Source: Scytonema hofmannii PCC 7110 (GTDB lineage Bacteria; Cyanobacteriota; Cyanobacteriia; Cyanobacteriales; Nostocaceae). Taken from it: a DNA stretch of 64,000 nucleotides. The translations under genes were made by a program, and so were the position numbers. Positions 63,603 to 64,000 of this stretch are shown here, in pieces (positions within the stretch are counted from its first letter, which is position 1; each line of letters opens with the position of its first letter). The notes under the pieces were generated by a model. It was not told where the DNA came from and searched no databases. It saw only the letters and a program-made list of their open reading frames with translations. Location of the stretch: contig NZ_KQ976354.1 in NCBI RefSeq assembly GCF_000346485.2, positions 4,181,436 to 4,245,435 of the forward strand. Reading direction: 5' to 3'.

Positions 63603-64000
63603 TTAATTTCCAATCGGGCAGAAAGATGGTAAAAACACCTCTCCCGTTTCTATCGAAAGAAAGCCCCGATTTATTCCTGCTCCATACAGTCCAGTGAGAT
63701 TGTCTTCAATCCAACAGGCAGTTTCAGGATAACCTAAGTCAATTGCCCGTTGCAAAGTTGCCACCCAACTGACTAGTCTAGTAGGATCGTCAGTATGAAT
63801 AGCGTAGAGTCCTATCCATACACTTTGCGGTACTGAAACGGGACTGGTGGCGAAAGCTAACTTATCTTCAGCGTCTTGTGGCTGCACGATTCGATTATTT
63901 ATCACCACAATTTGTCCGCGATCTGATGGGGTTTCTCCTGAATACGTGACAGTTCCATTCAGTTGATAGTCCCAGCCAACAAAGAAATGAACAATTAGGT
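63603..64000 (-). CDS. Partial hypothetical protein running off the right edge
   Basis: The frame remains open from the window edge to the stop at 63603, 132 codons. The readable part is FFVGWDYQLNGTVTYSGETP, then VVINNRIVQPQDAEDKLAFA, IGLYAIHTDDPTRLVSWV and ETGEVFLPSFCPIGN. No family is recognised; it looks globular and soluble. The annotated inner GTG start is probably not the true one. The 5' end is outside the window. Confidence 0.6.
   Translation of the reverse strand, partial: LIVHFFVGWDYQLNGTVTYSGETPSDRGQIVVINNRIVQPQDAEDKLAFATSPVSVPQSVWIGLYAIHTDDPTRLVSWVATLQRAIDLGYPETACWIEDNLTGLYGAGINRGFLSIETGEVFLPSFCPIGN

Noticed and set aside
1-64000. tRNA, rRNA or riboswitch
   Set aside because: No cloverleaf with a conserved T-loop, no rRNA sequence and no recognisable riboswitch core was noticed on either strand; a covariance-model search would be needed to exclude small ones.

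Overview
The window comes from a filamentous, heterocyst-type cyanobacterium (Nostocales-like). Supporting evidence is a psbA gene for photosystem II D1, a helical carotenoid protein, many GCGATCGC (HIP1) palindromes, heptanucleotide short tandem repeats (STRRs) between genes, and families typical of these genomes (CHAT, CHASE2, Uma2, Rpn/DUF4351, DUF6335, caspase-STAND-WD40). The species cannot be named from the sequence alone.

Layout. (1) 1-7.8 kb: a tryptophan/chorismate supply operon, trpE/G-trpC-trpA-trpB-trpD-DAHP synthase. The order resembles the aromatic supply arm next to scytonemin genes in Nostoc punctiforme; the pigment genes themselves would lie left of the window. (2) 8.4-12.8 kb: three adjacent, Cys-free Gly/Ser/Asn-rich proteins with strong ribosome sites and no Sec signal. 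Two share an NPF-Gly motif and one carries eight IGNGNW-type repeats. This is the best candidate for an undescribed surface or exoprotein system. (3) 13-23.7 kb: accessory DNA with a GNAT enzyme, an Rpn-type gene and its duplicated fragments, a PrlF/YhaV toxin-antitoxin pair, three damaged CHAT genes, palindromic or MITE-like elements and a Uma2 nuclease. (4) 24.3-26.6 kb: a secreted trypsin-like protease and an Asp/Glu racemase homologue. (5) 26.7-39.7 kb: a stress/redox island with cupin, Tat-exported Gfo/Idh/MocA oxidoreductase, Zn-alcohol dehydrogenase, SRPBCC protein, DJ-1 fusion, DUF2267, DUF6335, SDR, helical carotenoid protein and a di-haem cytochrome c peroxidase-like protein. (6) 40.1-44.4 kb: a three-subunit molybdenum hydroxylase of PaoABC type. 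(7) 44.8-55.3 kb: a second accessory region with a VapC whose antitoxin is cut by an IS relic, an AAA ATPase/DUF4276 pair resembling a two-gene defence module, a complete IS1634-type element, a nonsense-mutated aldo/keto reductase, a DJ-1 protein, XdhC and a PIN module. (8) 55.8-64 kb: a 1481-residue caspase-STAND-WD40 protein, a TetR regulator, two small membrane proteins, psbA and a truncated gene at the right edge.

The functional themes are light, desiccation and oxidative stress (aromatic supply for a possible sunscreen, carotenoid protein, E130-type D1, stress island) and biological conflict (toxin-antitoxins, caspase-STAND, CHAT, ATPase/DUF4276). Gene decay is conspicuous: two large genes are broken by a single in-frame stop each, and many fragments remain. 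Several stop codons are supplied by the tandem repeats that fill the intergenic gaps.
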